From the NCBI GenBank assembly GCA_021799035.1, contig JAJZBG010000006.1:22536-86535 (forward strand): a stretch of DNA of 64,000 nt, in the 5' to 3' direction. Position numbers and translations under genes: made by a program. Shown in pieces: positions 25,748 through 34,538 of the stretch (positions within the stretch are counted from its first letter, which is position 1; every line of letters starts with the position of its first letter). This DNA is from Actinomycetes bacterium (GTDB lineage: Bacteria > Actinomycetota > Acidimicrobiia > Acidimicrobiales > Acidimicrobiaceae). Below the pieces are notes generated by a model. That model had not been told where the DNA came from. It saw only the letters and a list, made by a program, of their open reading frames with translations, and did not search any database.

Positions 25748-26962
25748 TTACACGAAGCGCGAAGCAGCAGAGGCGATCATCCTCTTTGCAACAACAATTG
25801 CCAGAGCAGCGAGAACCGCTTCTGTGGCGGCCGTGGACCACGCCAGAGCGTAACCCGATTCATCGACTACGAGCCCAAAGAGGAGAGGTCCGAGGACGGA
25901 ACCAAAGTATGCACCAGACTGGGTGATTCCAGTGGCGTACCCAGCTGACTTAGGATAGCTGGATACCACTGCGAAGTTGAAAAGCCCGTTCCATCCCCAA
26001 CCGGCTCCATATGCGATTATCGTCGCAGGAATTATGAGCCAGGAGTAGCCAAGCATAAGTAAGAAGTAGCCAATACCACCGATGCCCACCATTGAGGCGG
26101 TTACGGCCAGGTGCTTTCCCACACGCCTGTCTGCAAGATGGCCGTTGATCAGCCTTGAGCTCATTCCCGTGACTGAACCGAGGACCACAAGCAGTCCCGC
26201 GGCACCTGGCGCCCAGCCCGCGTGAACCGACGAGGAGACGAGGAAGGCGCCTAACCCATTCGCTGCTCCGGAACCCAGTCCCATTCCAATTGCCAACACG
26301 ACCAACGGTGCCACGTAGATCTTTCGAGCTGCTTGAAGCGCCTTCCCTTCTGGCGGGTCTTCTCTTTTGGTTCCAGGAATCATGAAAAACAACAGTGCTC
26401 CAACTGGGGCGATGATGAGATACGCAAAGTGCCAACCAATCGTGAGAGCGATAACAGGCACGGCCAGTCCCGAGAGAAAGGTTGAAACTGGTATAGCGGC
26501 CTGCTTGAAACCGAATGCGAAGCCTTGCCTGGAGACAGGGACTACTCGAGAGAGGAACAGATTCACAGCAGGCTGAGATGCGCCGTTGATGATGCCCCCC
26601 AAAGCAAGAAATGACAGGAGTAGAAGATAGTTCCTAGCCAACAGCCCTATGCCACCGAGTGTCACTACAGAAAGGAGAACGCAAACCTTCAGTATTCGTT
26701 CATAGCCCGAACTCTGAGCAAGTCGTCCAGACGATATTGAGGTTATTGCTGCAGCAGCAAAGAATACTGCCACCGCTCCCCCAAGCTGAGAGGCATTCAG
26801 GTGAAGGTCGTGCCGAATCTGAACCGCAAGGGCACCGGTCATAAACACGGGAATCGTAGACACTGTCGTTATCGATATGCCGAGAAGTATTGGCTTGAGA
26901 TCGAAATTCTCTTTTGCGTGCCCTTCGCTCAATCCTTCCCCACACCTCTCGACAAATTGCAC
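25748..26962 (-). CDS. MFS transporter (paralogue 2 of 3)
   Basis: 404 residues, about 12 membrane segments. Strongly similar to the next gene at 27111 and to that at 7480: shared ASQPAVNLFLSRVVP, RQGFAFGFKQAAIP, GLAVPVIALTIGW and AYGAGWGWNGLFNFAVV. GTG start at 26962 with AGGGGA upstream. In tandem with its paralogue (148 bases apart, same strand), consistent with duplication. Substrate unknown. Confidence 0.87.
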   Translation of the reverse strand: MQFVERCGEGLSEGHAKENFDLKPILLGISITTVSTIPVFMTGALAVQIRHDLHLNASQLGGAVAVFFAAAAITSISSGRLAQSSGYERILKVCVLLSVVTLGGIGLLARNYLLLLSFLALGGIINGASQPAVNLFLSRVVPVSRQGFAFGFKQAAIPVSTFLSGLAVPVIALTIGWHFAYLIIAPVGALLFFMIPGTKREDPPEGKALQAARKIYVAPLVVLAIGMGLGSGAANGLGAFLVSSSVHAGWAPGAAGLLVVLGSVTGMSSRLINGHLADRRVGKHLAVTASMVGIGGIGYFLLMLGYSWLIIPATIIAYGAGWGWNGLFNFAVVSSYPKSAGYATGITQSGAYFGSVLGPLLFGLVVDESGYALAWSTAATEAVLAALAIVVAKRMIASAASRFV

Positions 26963-27110
26963 GCTCCCCTCAAACCAAGGTTCAACTCCCGCCTGCCTCT
27001 CAAGCAGCAGCTCTCAGCTCTCAGAGGCATTCGCCAAGAACAATTTAGGTGATAGCCGGCACAAAGTCACTGACAAGCGCACAAAGCAATCCGCAAAATG
27101 TCAATGAAAT

Positions 27111-28328
27111 TCATCCAACAGCCTCTGGCTGAGATGCAATTATAGAACGTCGCGCTATCCAGACGGCGAGTGCGGCACACACCGCAGCGCTCGCTGCCAA
27201 GATCCAGGCCATCTGATATCCATGTGCCTCCACGATAAACCCGAAGGCAAGAGGGCCGAGTACCGAGCCTATATAGGCACCCGATTGAACCGTGCCTGTG
27301 GCGTATCCCGCATGTCTCGGGAAGTTTCTCACTATTCCAAAGATGAAAAGCCCATTCCATCCCCAGCCCGCACCGTAACATATTACCGTTGCGGGGATTA
27401 TCATCCAGGAGTCTGTAGTTGAGAACATGAGGTATCCCAATCCTCCGACTGCGACCGAACATGCCGCTACAAGGAAATGCTGGCCGTGCCTTTTATCGGC
27501 CGCAAGACCGTTCCCTATCCTGGCCAACACGCCAATTGCCGATCCGAAGACTATGAGAAGTCCTGCTAGCCCAGGCTTCCATCCAGAATGGACCGCAAAC
27601 GACACAACAAATGCACCAAAAGAGTTTGCGGCACCGGTGCCAAGCCCCATTCCGAGTGCAAGCATCACTAAAGGTGCTGCAGATGGGCGACCAGCAAGCT
27701 TCGCGGTTCCAGTCCTTCCCGGGGCCATTTGGACGGACTTGGGCGCGAGAAAGAAAAAGATCAGTCCCAGCGGGGCTGCAGACAGAAATGCATATCTCCA
27801 GCCAATTGTAAGTGCGATAGCCGGAACAGCCAGACCAGCTAAGAAGGTCGCCAGGGGAACGGCTGCCTGCTTCACTCCAAAAGCGAAGCCTTGCCGTCTC
27901 TTTGGTATAACGTGCGACAAAAAGAGATTGATATGGGGCTGTAAGGCACCGTTCACTGCACCGCCTAGGGCGAGAAGAGCTACGAAAGTTGGGTAATTGA
28001 CTCCGGCAATTCCAATTGCAGCCAACACGGTAAATGAAAAAAGCATGCAGGATTTGATTACGAAGGATCCGTCGACCCGGTGAGAAATATGGCCCGAGAC
28101 AAAAGAGCCAAGCGCCGCAAAAAGAAAGAAGACGGCGACCGCCGAACCAAGGAGAGAAGGGGTAAAGTTGAGATTCTGCCTTATCTGAACTGCAAGCGCA
28201 CCCGTCAGAAAGACTGGAAGCACGGCCGAAATTGCGATTCCAATTGCCAAGATCACCGGGGCAAGTTGAAAAGGCCCCTCGTCGCTCGTCCCAGAATGCG
28301 CCTCGGTCGAAACTTCTTTGCTCGCCAT
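27111..28328 (-). CDS. MFS transporter (paralogue 3 of 3)
   Basis: 405 residues, about 12 membrane segments, with ALQPHINLFLSHVIP, RQGFAFGVKQAAVP, GLAVPAIALTIGW and CYGAGWGWNGLFIFGIV. GGAGGG lies seven bases before the ATG and abuts the base of a hairpin at 28336-28369. It is 66 bases downstream of the ferredoxin gene, same strand, so it might be the distal gene of the flavin electron-transfer operon. Confidence 0.87.
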   Translation of the reverse strand: MASKEVSTEAHSGTSDEGPFQLAPVILAIGIAISAVLPVFLTGALAVQIRQNLNFTPSLLGSAVAVFFLFAALGSFVSGHISHRVDGSFVIKSCMLFSFTVLAAIGIAGVNYPTFVALLALGGAVNGALQPHINLFLSHVIPKRRQGFAFGVKQAAVPLATFLAGLAVPAIALTIGWRYAFLSAAPLGLIFFFLAPKSVQMAPGRTGTAKLAGRPSAAPLVMLALGMGLGTGAANSFGAFVVSFAVHSGWKPGLAGLLIVFGSAIGVLARIGNGLAADKRHGQHFLVAACSVAVGGLGYLMFSTTDSWMIIPATVICYGAGWGWNGLFIFGIVRNFPRHAGYATGTVQSGAYIGSVLGPLAFGFIVEAHGYQMAWILAASAAVCAALAVWIARRSIIASQPEAVG

Positions 28329-28335
28329 GATCCCT

Positions 28336-28369
28336 CCGCTCGAGAGTTAAACCTTACTCTCATCAGCGG
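28336..28369 (-). promoter_or_regulatory. Hairpin adjoining the ribosome site of the MFS gene
   Basis: On the minus strand CCGCT-gat-GAGAGT, an 8-base loop and ACTCTC-g-AGCGG pair into a two-part stem (5 + 6 bp). The outer arm runs directly into the GGAGGG Shine-Dalgarno of the MFS gene at 28328. Could be a DNA operator or a leader structure affecting translation. Confidence 0.4.
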
Positions 28370-28394
28370 CTCATTAAACACATGTTGGTGAGCT

Positions 28395-28595
28395 TTAGTA
28401 TTCTCGAATTATCACGGCTAGCGTTGGACAGAGTCTCTCCGCGCGTCTGGCATGGTCAAGCAGCGCTGGTGGCAGATTTCTGGACTTAAGGATGGGAAAT
28501 CCCCATTCGTCGAGTTCTATAAGCTCAGGCAGCAATTCAGCACAGATTCCATGGCCGTCACAAGCAATGGGATTTATCGCAATCTCGGTTTTCAT
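28395..28595 (-). CDS. Three-cysteine ferredoxin
   Basis: 66-residue ferredoxin with the cluster pattern Cys-x5-Cys (ACDGHGICAELLPE) and a distant Cys-Pro (RAERLCPTLAV), the layout of actinobacterial 3Fe-4S or 4Fe-4S ferredoxins that often serve P450s and other oxidoreductases. I place the start at ATG 28595, four bases after the stop codon of the NuoF-like gene, rather than at 28670, which would overlap that gene deeply. Last gene of the electron-transfer operon. Confidence 0.85.
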   Translation of the reverse strand: MKTEIAINPIACDGHGICAELLPELIELDEWGFPILKSRNLPPALLDHARRAERLCPTLAVIIREY

Positions 28596-28599
28596 CTCA

Positions 28600-29904
28600 T
28601 CACTTCGCAGCCAGAACGCCGGTCGGTGGAACCAGCCGGCCACTTCCTTGGCCATAGCTGCACCTACCACCCTGATGCTCTAGAAGCTCAGACCTGAACC
28701 TTCTCAGAGATGTTCTCGCCAACAGTACAGCGCCATCGGGCATGGCACAGCCGCCCCTGCCCGCCAACTCATCGCAGAGTTCATCTACGCGAGAAATTGA
28801 AGCAGCGGTGACGTTGTCCGAAGCGAGAGACTTCCATGTCTTTGCCAACTCAGGCAGACCCAAGTAGCAGGGCCCGCATTGACCAGCAGATTCCTTTGCC
28901 AAGTAGTTGATGATCCTGGCAGTCTCTGAGATTGGGCACCCCTCAGCAAGAGCAACGACTCCTGCTCCGAAGGAGAAGCCAGCTGATTTGAGAAATGATT
29001 GGCTCGCCCTAAGTGTCCAAAGCTTATCTGAATCGATCAGCTGTCCGAAGTAGCCGCCAAGAAGTCCGCAGCTGACTTGCTCACGCGAAATGCCCATAGC
29101 TTGAAAGATCTCGGCAAATTCTGTTCCGGCGACGACTTCCAGCACTCGGTAGGAGCCGCTTGGCAACCATAGCGTTATTAGGCGGGTGCCTGAATCGTTT
29201 TCAGTGCCAATTGAGGAAAACCAGTGCGAGCCAAATCTAGCCAGTAGTGCCAGATGGGCCAGAGTCTCGACATTTGCTAGGAGGGTTGGCCGCCTCCTAA
29301 CTCCGCGGACTATGGGCCTCTCAGGCATGTAAAGTGGCAGGCCCCCTTGACGGTTGATCGCAGAAATAACGGCTGTCTCCGACCCTGCCACATATCCGAC
29401 GCCCGCAACCGTAGTTGACACCTCAATTCGAAAAGGATCCACGCCGCGTCTCTCTGCTATTGCCTCTTGAACGATCCTGATCGAGGCCTCTTTCGAAGAC
29501 TTCAAATGAATGAATCCCATCTTTGCATCGAGTGCGCTTCCCAGAATTGACAAGCCGTCAAGAACGAGATGAGGGTGACGAGCCAAAAGAGCCTCGTCCT
29601 TGCGGGAGAGGTACTCTCCTTCCGACCCGTTGGCAACAACCACTACCTTTCCGCGGTGCTTCTCGTACCCGGCAATCTTTTTCGAAAGCGGAAATGCTGC
29701 CCCGCCTCGCCCGAGAAGCTCATTCTCGGAAAGCTGAGTTTTCAAATGATGAAGCTTGCCGAGGTAAGGTTCAACGCTGCCGAAAACGGATACGTGTTCG
29801 AAGAAATGGATCGTTGAAGACGGAATTGCGGCAATTCTGTTAGAACTGCTGACCTTTCCTCCGTAGGCTAACCGTGGAAACGAATAACGAGAGTTGTCTG
29901 ACAT
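28600..29904 (-). CDS. NuoF-like FMN/Fe-S protein with a missing cluster cysteine
   Basis: 434 residues related to the 51-kDa subunit of complex I. FMN/NADH region: LGRGGAAFPLSKKI (about residue 63) and VANGSEGEYLSRKDEALL (about 90). The SLBB-like region follows. The cluster region reads ESAGQCGPCYLG plus GRGGCAMPDG, so it has three of the four Cys of the NuoF N3 site; the first is Ala. Such NuoF-like proteins are found outside complex I as NAD(P)H- or ferredoxin-linked modules. The start overlaps the stop of the membrane protein gene (TAATG). Confidence 0.82.
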   Translation of the reverse strand: MSDNSRYSFPRLAYGGKVSSSNRIAAIPSSTIHFFEHVSVFGSVEPYLGKLHHLKTQLSENELLGRGGAAFPLSKKIAGYEKHRGKVVVVANGSEGEYLSRKDEALLARHPHLVLDGLSILGSALDAKMGFIHLKSSKEASIRIVQEAIAERRGVDPFRIEVSTTVAGVGYVAGSETAVISAINRQGGLPLYMPERPIVRGVRRRPTLLANVETLAHLALLARFGSHWFSSIGTENDSGTRLITLWLPSGSYRVLEVVAGTEFAEIFQAMGISREQVSCGLLGGYFGQLIDSDKLWTLRASQSFLKSAGFSFGAGVVALAEGCPISETARIINYLAKESAGQCGPCYLGLPELAKTWKSLASDNVTAASISRVDELCDELAGRGGCAMPDGAVLLARTSLRRFRSELLEHQGGRCSYGQGSGRLVPPTGVLAAK

Positions 29905-31079
29905 TAGTGATCCCTGGATTCCGATCTTCTTCCGTAATTGCTCGGGGCTCCGTTGGTGAACGAAGAGCTAGCCGAACCGGCAACGGTTCCCGTAAAAGAC
30001 GAGCCATTATTTCCAAGATTAAGGCTTGCCGAGAAGGTTAGGCTCTGGCCCGACGCGTTTGATACCTGGCTGACGAGCGTGGTTCCGTTGAGCGATGTTA
30101 CGGAGCCTCTGTAAACAACAGTTCCGCTCGTGGAGGCAATTTCAACGAGGCTCGACGTCATGGAGACCCCACCTTCCAGCGGCACTCCTATGAGCACCAC
30201 CGACAGGAGATACCCAGGGGAGCTTGCAAGCCGACCCATCAAGCGAAGCGCGATCTCACCTTGGGAATTAGGAGCTGACTGGTCTATGCCTCCCGACCAG
30301 TTTGATGTATAGCTTGGGGTCAATTGCAGCAAATGAACCGGCTTTGATGCTGGTCCGGTGGAGGCCTTCGTTCCGGAGTTGGCAATGCTTGCGGATGTGA
30401 GGACAGACTGTTTGAGCCCTGCCTGTGCGCGTTTTGGCCAGTTCACACCGAGAGGCCCGGACGCCGTCCAGGCAATGATCACTAGCGGGACTGCAAGACT
30501 GGTACCAAGCAGCGCAGCCTTCTTGCCGATGACCAAGTCCTGTCTCGCCACCAATCTCGAAATGATAGCCAGCAAAATCACGCCACCGACAGCCAAGTAA
30601 ATGAACTTCGAAAACCAAAGCGATGTATCAGTGCCCGAACCTAGACCATGCACGATTGACAGCGCAAAGATTGGATAGCTGGCCCAGTGAACCAGCTTCC
30701 AACTGCGATAACCCATCCGCACCCTGACGAGTGACGTAATCATCACTGCGAGTCCGAGATCCACTGCGATGGCACCTATGCCCACCCAAATCGGCCGGTA
30801 TGCCGAAAAGAAGGGCACGAAGACGTCTTTTATTCCGATGAACGAGTACTTGTCCGCGACAGCTGCCCCTACGTGAATGGCAAGAACTACCATTGCAAGG
30901 AGGGATAGAGATCTGTGAAGATCAGGCGTGAGGAATTTTGTCCCGTGGGCAATCTTTAGATTGCCCGCAGTAATAATTCCCAAGACTCCTATCAATCCGA
31001 GCAGAATCAACCCTATATAGCCCGCTGAGCGGGAGACGTACCAAAGCGGGCTGATGGAAGCAGTCGCAGCAAACATCAT
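29904..31079 (-). CDS. Ferric-reductase-like haem membrane protein with extracellular tail
   Basis: 391 residues. Residues about 15-215 contain six membrane helices with His pairs typical of b-haem sites: LHRSLSLLAMVVLAIHVG and WKLVHWASYPIFALSIVHG. This is the ferric reductase-like transmembrane fold. From about 230 the chain is a Ser/Thr/Gly-rich, probably outside domain of 160 residues with beta character (TFSASLNLGNNGSSFTGTV), which I do not recognise; it is not an FMN_bind domain and has no SGAT motif. Gene overlaps: ATGA with apbE upstream, TAATG with the NuoF-like gene downstream. Confidence 0.8.
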   Translation of the reverse strand: MMFAATASISPLWYVSRSAGYIGLILLGLIGVLGIITAGNLKIAHGTKFLTPDLHRSLSLLAMVVLAIHVGAAVADKYSFIGIKDVFVPFFSAYRPIWVGIGAIAVDLGLAVMITSLVRVRMGYRSWKLVHWASYPIFALSIVHGLGSGTDTSLWFSKFIYLAVGGVILLAIISRLVARQDLVIGKKAALLGTSLAVPLVIIAWTASGPLGVNWPKRAQAGLKQSVLTSASIANSGTKASTGPASKPVHLLQLTPSYTSNWSGGIDQSAPNSQGEIALRLMGRLASSPGYLLSVVLIGVPLEGGVSMTSSLVEIASTSGTVVYRGSVTSLNGTTLVSQVSNASGQSLTFSASLNLGNNGSSFTGTVAGSASSSFTNGAPSNYGRRSESRDH

Positions 31080-32026
31080 CTCAGACTCCCGATGCGGTTA
31101 GCCCCTTCCCACGCGCCGAAATACCTGACGTCGGCATTTCTGGCCCGTGCAATAGCGGGTAGCCTCGTAGATTCCAACCACTCAGGACCCAAACTTCCCA
31201 TCGCTATGGTGCCACACGAAGCAATGTTCGCGTCAAGCGCAGAGCCAGCGACCACAGTCACGGATTCAAAGGGGGAATTTGCGCTGATCCCCGTACGGGG
31301 ATCGATAATGTGATGGGCCCGAATACCCGAACTCGTCCGCCACGACCTCTTCAGGGTCGAAGATGTCGCAACACCGCCACCCGAAATCTGGATGATCACC
31401 CCGCTTGAAAAGGGATCCAAACCTCCGTCATCTGTGATTTTGACCGGCCATGATTCACCTTCAAGGGTGAGGGAAGCTGAGATATCCCCTCCAAGATTTA
31501 CAAGAACATGCTCGGCAAGCTCCAGCTCTATTCTGTGTCTAATCCTGTCTGCTAGAAAGGCCTTCCCTGTGGACCCCAGATCCAGAGTCACACCTTCTGA
31601 GACCGACACTGAGAGCTCGCCTCTGTGCAAGCGAATGTTCCGATATCCTGGTGGAAGCACGACCTGAAGGTCGGGCAGGTCCCCTTCGGAACGGCCGCTG
31701 ATTTCGGAAAAATCCGCCTTGTATCCCATCGCAACAAGTGAACCTGCGACAGTGGGATCGAGGTACCCGTTGGTCACCACAGCCGCAAACAGTGCGGCGT
31801 CAATCGCGTCAAACAGGATTTCTGAGACCACAACTTTTGAAAGGGCCTTTCCATTAAAGATCCGGGACAATTCAGAATCTTCTCGAAACCGCGACGCCGC
31901 CACGTCCATTTCTTGGATGAGAGAGACAAAGATCTGCCTCGCCTCGACAGACGGCGGCACCCCGTAGCCGATGAGTGAGCACGCCGTTCCTAATGCCGAG
32001 ATGCTATATCCATCAGCACTGCTCAT
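31076..32026 (-). CDS. apbE: ApbE family FAD:protein FMN transferase
   Basis: 316-residue flavin transferase that moves FMN from FAD onto a Thr or Ser of a target protein, usually outside the membrane. Motifs: VTLDLGSTGKAFLADRI (about residue 155), HVLVNLGGDISAS (about 180), AHHIIDPRTG (about 245) and the metal-site region GSALDANIASCGTIAMG (about 270). No signal peptide or lipobox is evident, so where it acts is unclear. It lies between the Ser/Pro-rich membrane protein and the haem protein with four-base overlaps on both sides. Confidence 0.88.
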   Translation of the reverse strand: MSSADGYSISALGTACSLIGYGVPPSVEARQIFVSLIQEMDVAASRFREDSELSRIFNGKALSKVVVSEILFDAIDAALFAAVVTNGYLDPTVAGSLVAMGYKADFSEISGRSEGDLPDLQVVLPPGYRNIRLHRGELSVSVSEGVTLDLGSTGKAFLADRIRHRIELELAEHVLVNLGGDISASLTLEGESWPVKITDDGGLDPFSSGVIIQISGGGVATSSTLKRSWRTSSGIRAHHIIDPRTGISANSPFESVTVVAGSALDANIASCGTIAMGSLGPEWLESTRLPAIARARNADVRYFGAWEGANRIGSLR

Positions 32027-32352
32027 GATGCACCAGTAGCAGATACGGCGGGACCTGGCGACTGCATCGGAGCCGGGTTGCTTGGTGACAAGGATTGTTG
32101 GGGAGATACAGGCGAGCTAGGTGGGGCGGAAAGCGTCGGGGAGGTAATGTTATATCCACTGCTCAAAGAAGAGCTGGAAGATGAGGATGCTGGAGTCGTC
32201 GTGGTTGATCCCATGGGCTTCCCAGGATTTATTTTCGCAACGAATCCAGCAAGCCCTAGTATCGCCAACAGCGCTCCATACCAAAAACCCTTCGAAAGCA
32301 CTGATGACCTTGCCACCGCTGCGTCTCTACTATGTCCGGTAAATTTACGCAT
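32023..32352 (-). CDS. Small membrane-anchored Ser/Pro-rich protein, possible flavinylation target
   Basis: 109 residues: cytosolic basic N terminus (1-23), one membrane helix (FWYGALLAILGLAGFVAKI, about 23-41), then a low-complexity outside tail rich in Ser, Thr, Pro. The last four residues are TGAS, matching the core of the ApbE acceptor consensus (S/T-G-A-T/S) but without the usual Asp before it or residues after it, in a region where chance matches are likely. First gene of the operon, overlapping apbE by four bases. Unknown family. Confidence 0.7.
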   Translation of the reverse strand: MRKFTGHSRDAAVARSSVLSKGFWYGALLAILGLAGFVAKINPGKPMGSTTTTPASSSSSSSLSSGYNITSPTLSAPPSSPVSPQQSLSPSNPAPMQSPGPAVSATGAS

Positions 32353-32497
32353 CTCTACGTCCCAGTTCGAAGCTTTTGGGTATATTCTTGCACCTGCGTC
32401 TGAGACATCACTGAATTTCCACTTAAAGGATCCTTGCGAAATTACGGGTGCCGTACCGCATTTTCAACTATTCGAAGTTCTAAGATGCCAAGTAGCA

Positions 32498-32974
32498 ATG
32501 AGATACAACCCGCGTCTTGCCACACGTGCGATGCTTATAGATCAACAATCGCGATTGCTCCTCTTGGAAGGCCATGACTCCACTATCGCCAACTCGAAGC
32601 ACTGGTGGTTCACCGTTGGAGGAGGGTTAGAAGGGGAAGAAACTACCATGCAAGCGCTGCATCGAGAGGTCCTGGAAGAAACAGGGCTTGACATCTCTAG
32701 CTTCGCAAAGACACCTTTTTCGAGAACCCTCTCCTTCACCTTTGAAAGCCGGTCTTACTTCCAGCACGAGACCTATTTCCTGGCGCGCGTGAAGACTTTC
32801 GTTCCGGAACCCAGCGGTTTAACTCCACTTGAAAGGCGCAGCATAATAGGCTATCGGTGGTGGCACTTGGATGAGTTAAAACGCACAACCGAAACGATCC
32901 ATCCCCCTCAACTGGCCGCATGGCTCGAGTACATACTCAGGACTCATCTCGAAGAAGTGGAGACCTGCGCATAA
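32498..32974 (+). CDS. NUDIX hydrolase
   Basis: 158-residue nucleoside-diphosphate-X hydrolase with a complete Nudix box, GGGLEGEETTMQALHREVLEETGLDI (residues about 38-63, split here by the usual spacing G-x5-E-x7-REVLEETG). The reading frame extends far upstream, over the opposite small membrane gene, but homology starts at the ATG at 32498, which I take as start; ribosome site is weak. Substrate not predictable. Confidence 0.85.
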   Translation: MRYNPRLATRAMLIDQQSRLLLLEGHDSTIANSKHWWFTVGGGLEGEETTMQALHREVLEETGLDISSFAKTPFSRTLSFTFESRSYFQHETYFLARVKTFVPEPSGLTPLERRSIIGYRWWHLDELKRTTETIHPPQLAAWLEYILRTHLEEVETCA

Positions 32975-33043
32975 GTCATGCGCCAGAGCCCTCCAGACAC
33001 CCAAAAATGTGCTCCTACCGTCAGAACCCGTCACGGTTGCATA

Positions 33044-33075
33044 AGAGGGGCGGTACCTTTATGGCCCGCCCCTCT
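33044..33075. terminator. Bidirectional terminator-like hairpin between nudix gene and pntB
   Basis: AGAGGGGCGG (33044-33053) and CCGCCCCTCT (33066-33075) pair perfectly over 10 bp around 12 bases, between two convergent genes. No T run on either side. Confidence 0.6.
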
Positions 33076-33096
33076 GAATCGGCTGTGGAGAATGAC

Positions 33097-34527
33097 CTAT
33101 GAAGCCTTGACAGCTGCAACAAGCTTCGTCAAAGACTCCTTGGCATCTCCGAAAAGCATGATCGTTTTCGGATCAAACATGAGTTGGTTGTCTATTCCAG
33201 CAAACCCGGGTCTCATCGACCGCTTCATGAACACGATATTCTTTGCATCCTCCGCATTCAGAATTGGCATGCCATAAATTGGACTTCCCGGATCAGTCTT
33301 AGCGGCAGGATTTACCACGTCATTTGCTCCAACGATCAACGCAACATCGGCAAGCTTGAACTCATCATTTATCTCATCCATCTCCTTGAGCTGGTCATAT
33401 TTCACATCGGCTTCCGCCAGGAGGACATTCATATGACCTGGCATGCGGCCGGCGACGGGGTGAATGGCATACTTCACGTCGACACCGCGCTGCTCTAACA
33501 GATCTGCCAGCTCTCTGACAACATGCTGTGCTTGTGCCACGGCGAGTCCATAACCGGGCACGATGATGACCCGTTGCGAATATGCGAGTAGGACCCCGAT
33601 ATCGTCAGCAGTGCCGGAGCGCACCGCCTGATCCTGGCTGACTCCAACTGCCCCCGCGGAACTCACCGTCACCTTTCCGACAGCAGCGAACAAGATATTT
33701 GAAAGCGACCTTCCCATAGCATCGGACATCATTTTGGTGAGAAGCGTTCCAGAGGCACCAACAAGAGTTCCGCCCACTATTAGCACTGTATTACCCAGCG
33801 CGAAACCGCTTCCTGCAACCGCCAAGCCCGTGAAGGCGTTCAGAAGAGAGATGACTACGGGCATGTCTGCACCGCCGATAGGAAGGACAAAAGCGATACC
33901 GAGTATCAGAGAGATGACCAGCAATATAGCAAGCAATGCAATGCTCGAGGTAAATCCAATGAGCACAACTGCGAGTGCCAGGATCCCCAACAAGACAATC
34001 CCATTTACCACTTGCTGACCAACATAAGTAATTGGCACTCCGGTCATGAGTTCTTGAAGCTTGGCAAAGGCGATGGCAGATCCAGCAAAGCTCAGCGAGC
34101 CTACGACCACGGCGAATACTACCGATATTGCCAGTACGATACCGTGGCTAGAACTCACCAACCTCGTGTAGTCCTCGATTGAGACGAGTGCCGCAGCGCC
34201 GCCACCAACTCCGTTAAATGCTGCGACCATCTGCGGCATCGCGGTCATCTTTACAGTACGAGCAGATATTGCACCCACGACGGTTCCAATGATCACTGCC
34301 ACGATCATCAATATCACCTTCCCCGACGAAGGGTGTATCTCAGTCAGTGAGGTGATTATTGCTATCAACATGCCTACCGCGGCAGTAGTGTTTCCTTTTC
34401 GAGCTCCCTTAGGGGAACTCAGCTGCTTCAAGCCAAGAATGAACAAAACAGCAGCTAACAAATAAAGTAAGCTAACACCTTCGTCCAAGGTCAAACCGGA
34501 GGTCGCCAGCAGATTTATGTTCGACAA
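33097..34527 (-). CDS. pntB: NAD(P) transhydrogenase subunit beta
   Basis: 476-residue membrane subunit of the proton-translocating transhydrogenase (hydride transfer between NADH and NADP driven by proton flow). About nine membrane helices (1-280) are followed by the NADP-binding domain III with VPGYGLAVAQAQHVVRELADLL (about 325), HPVAGRMPGHMNVLLAEA (about 365) and IVGANDVVNPAA (about 410). TTG start at 34527, GGTAGG upstream. Last gene of the pntAA-pntAB-pntB operon. Confidence 0.95.
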   Translation of the reverse strand: MSNINLLATSGLTLDEGVSLLYLLAAVLFILGLKQLSSPKGARKGNTTAAVGMLIAIITSLTEIHPSSGKVILMIVAVIIGTVVGAISARTVKMTAMPQMVAAFNGVGGGAAALVSIEDYTRLVSSSHGIVLAISVVFAVVVGSLSFAGSAIAFAKLQELMTGVPITYVGQQVVNGIVLLGILALAVVLIGFTSSIALLAILLVISLILGIAFVLPIGGADMPVVISLLNAFTGLAVAGSGFALGNTVLIVGGTLVGASGTLLTKMMSDAMGRSLSNILFAAVGKVTVSSAGAVGVSQDQAVRSGTADDIGVLLAYSQRVIIVPGYGLAVAQAQHVVRELADLLEQRGVDVKYAIHPVAGRMPGHMNVLLAEADVKYDQLKEMDEINDEFKLADVALIVGANDVVNPAAKTDPGSPIYGMPILNAEDAKNIVFMKRSMRPGFAGIDNQLMFDPKTIMLFGDAKESLTKLVAAVKAS

Positions 34528-34538
34528 CTCGGATCGAC

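Noticed and set aside
32078..32497. Long N-terminal extension of the NUDIX frame
   Set aside because: It lies antisense over the small membrane protein gene and carries no homology; the Nudix protein begins at 32498.
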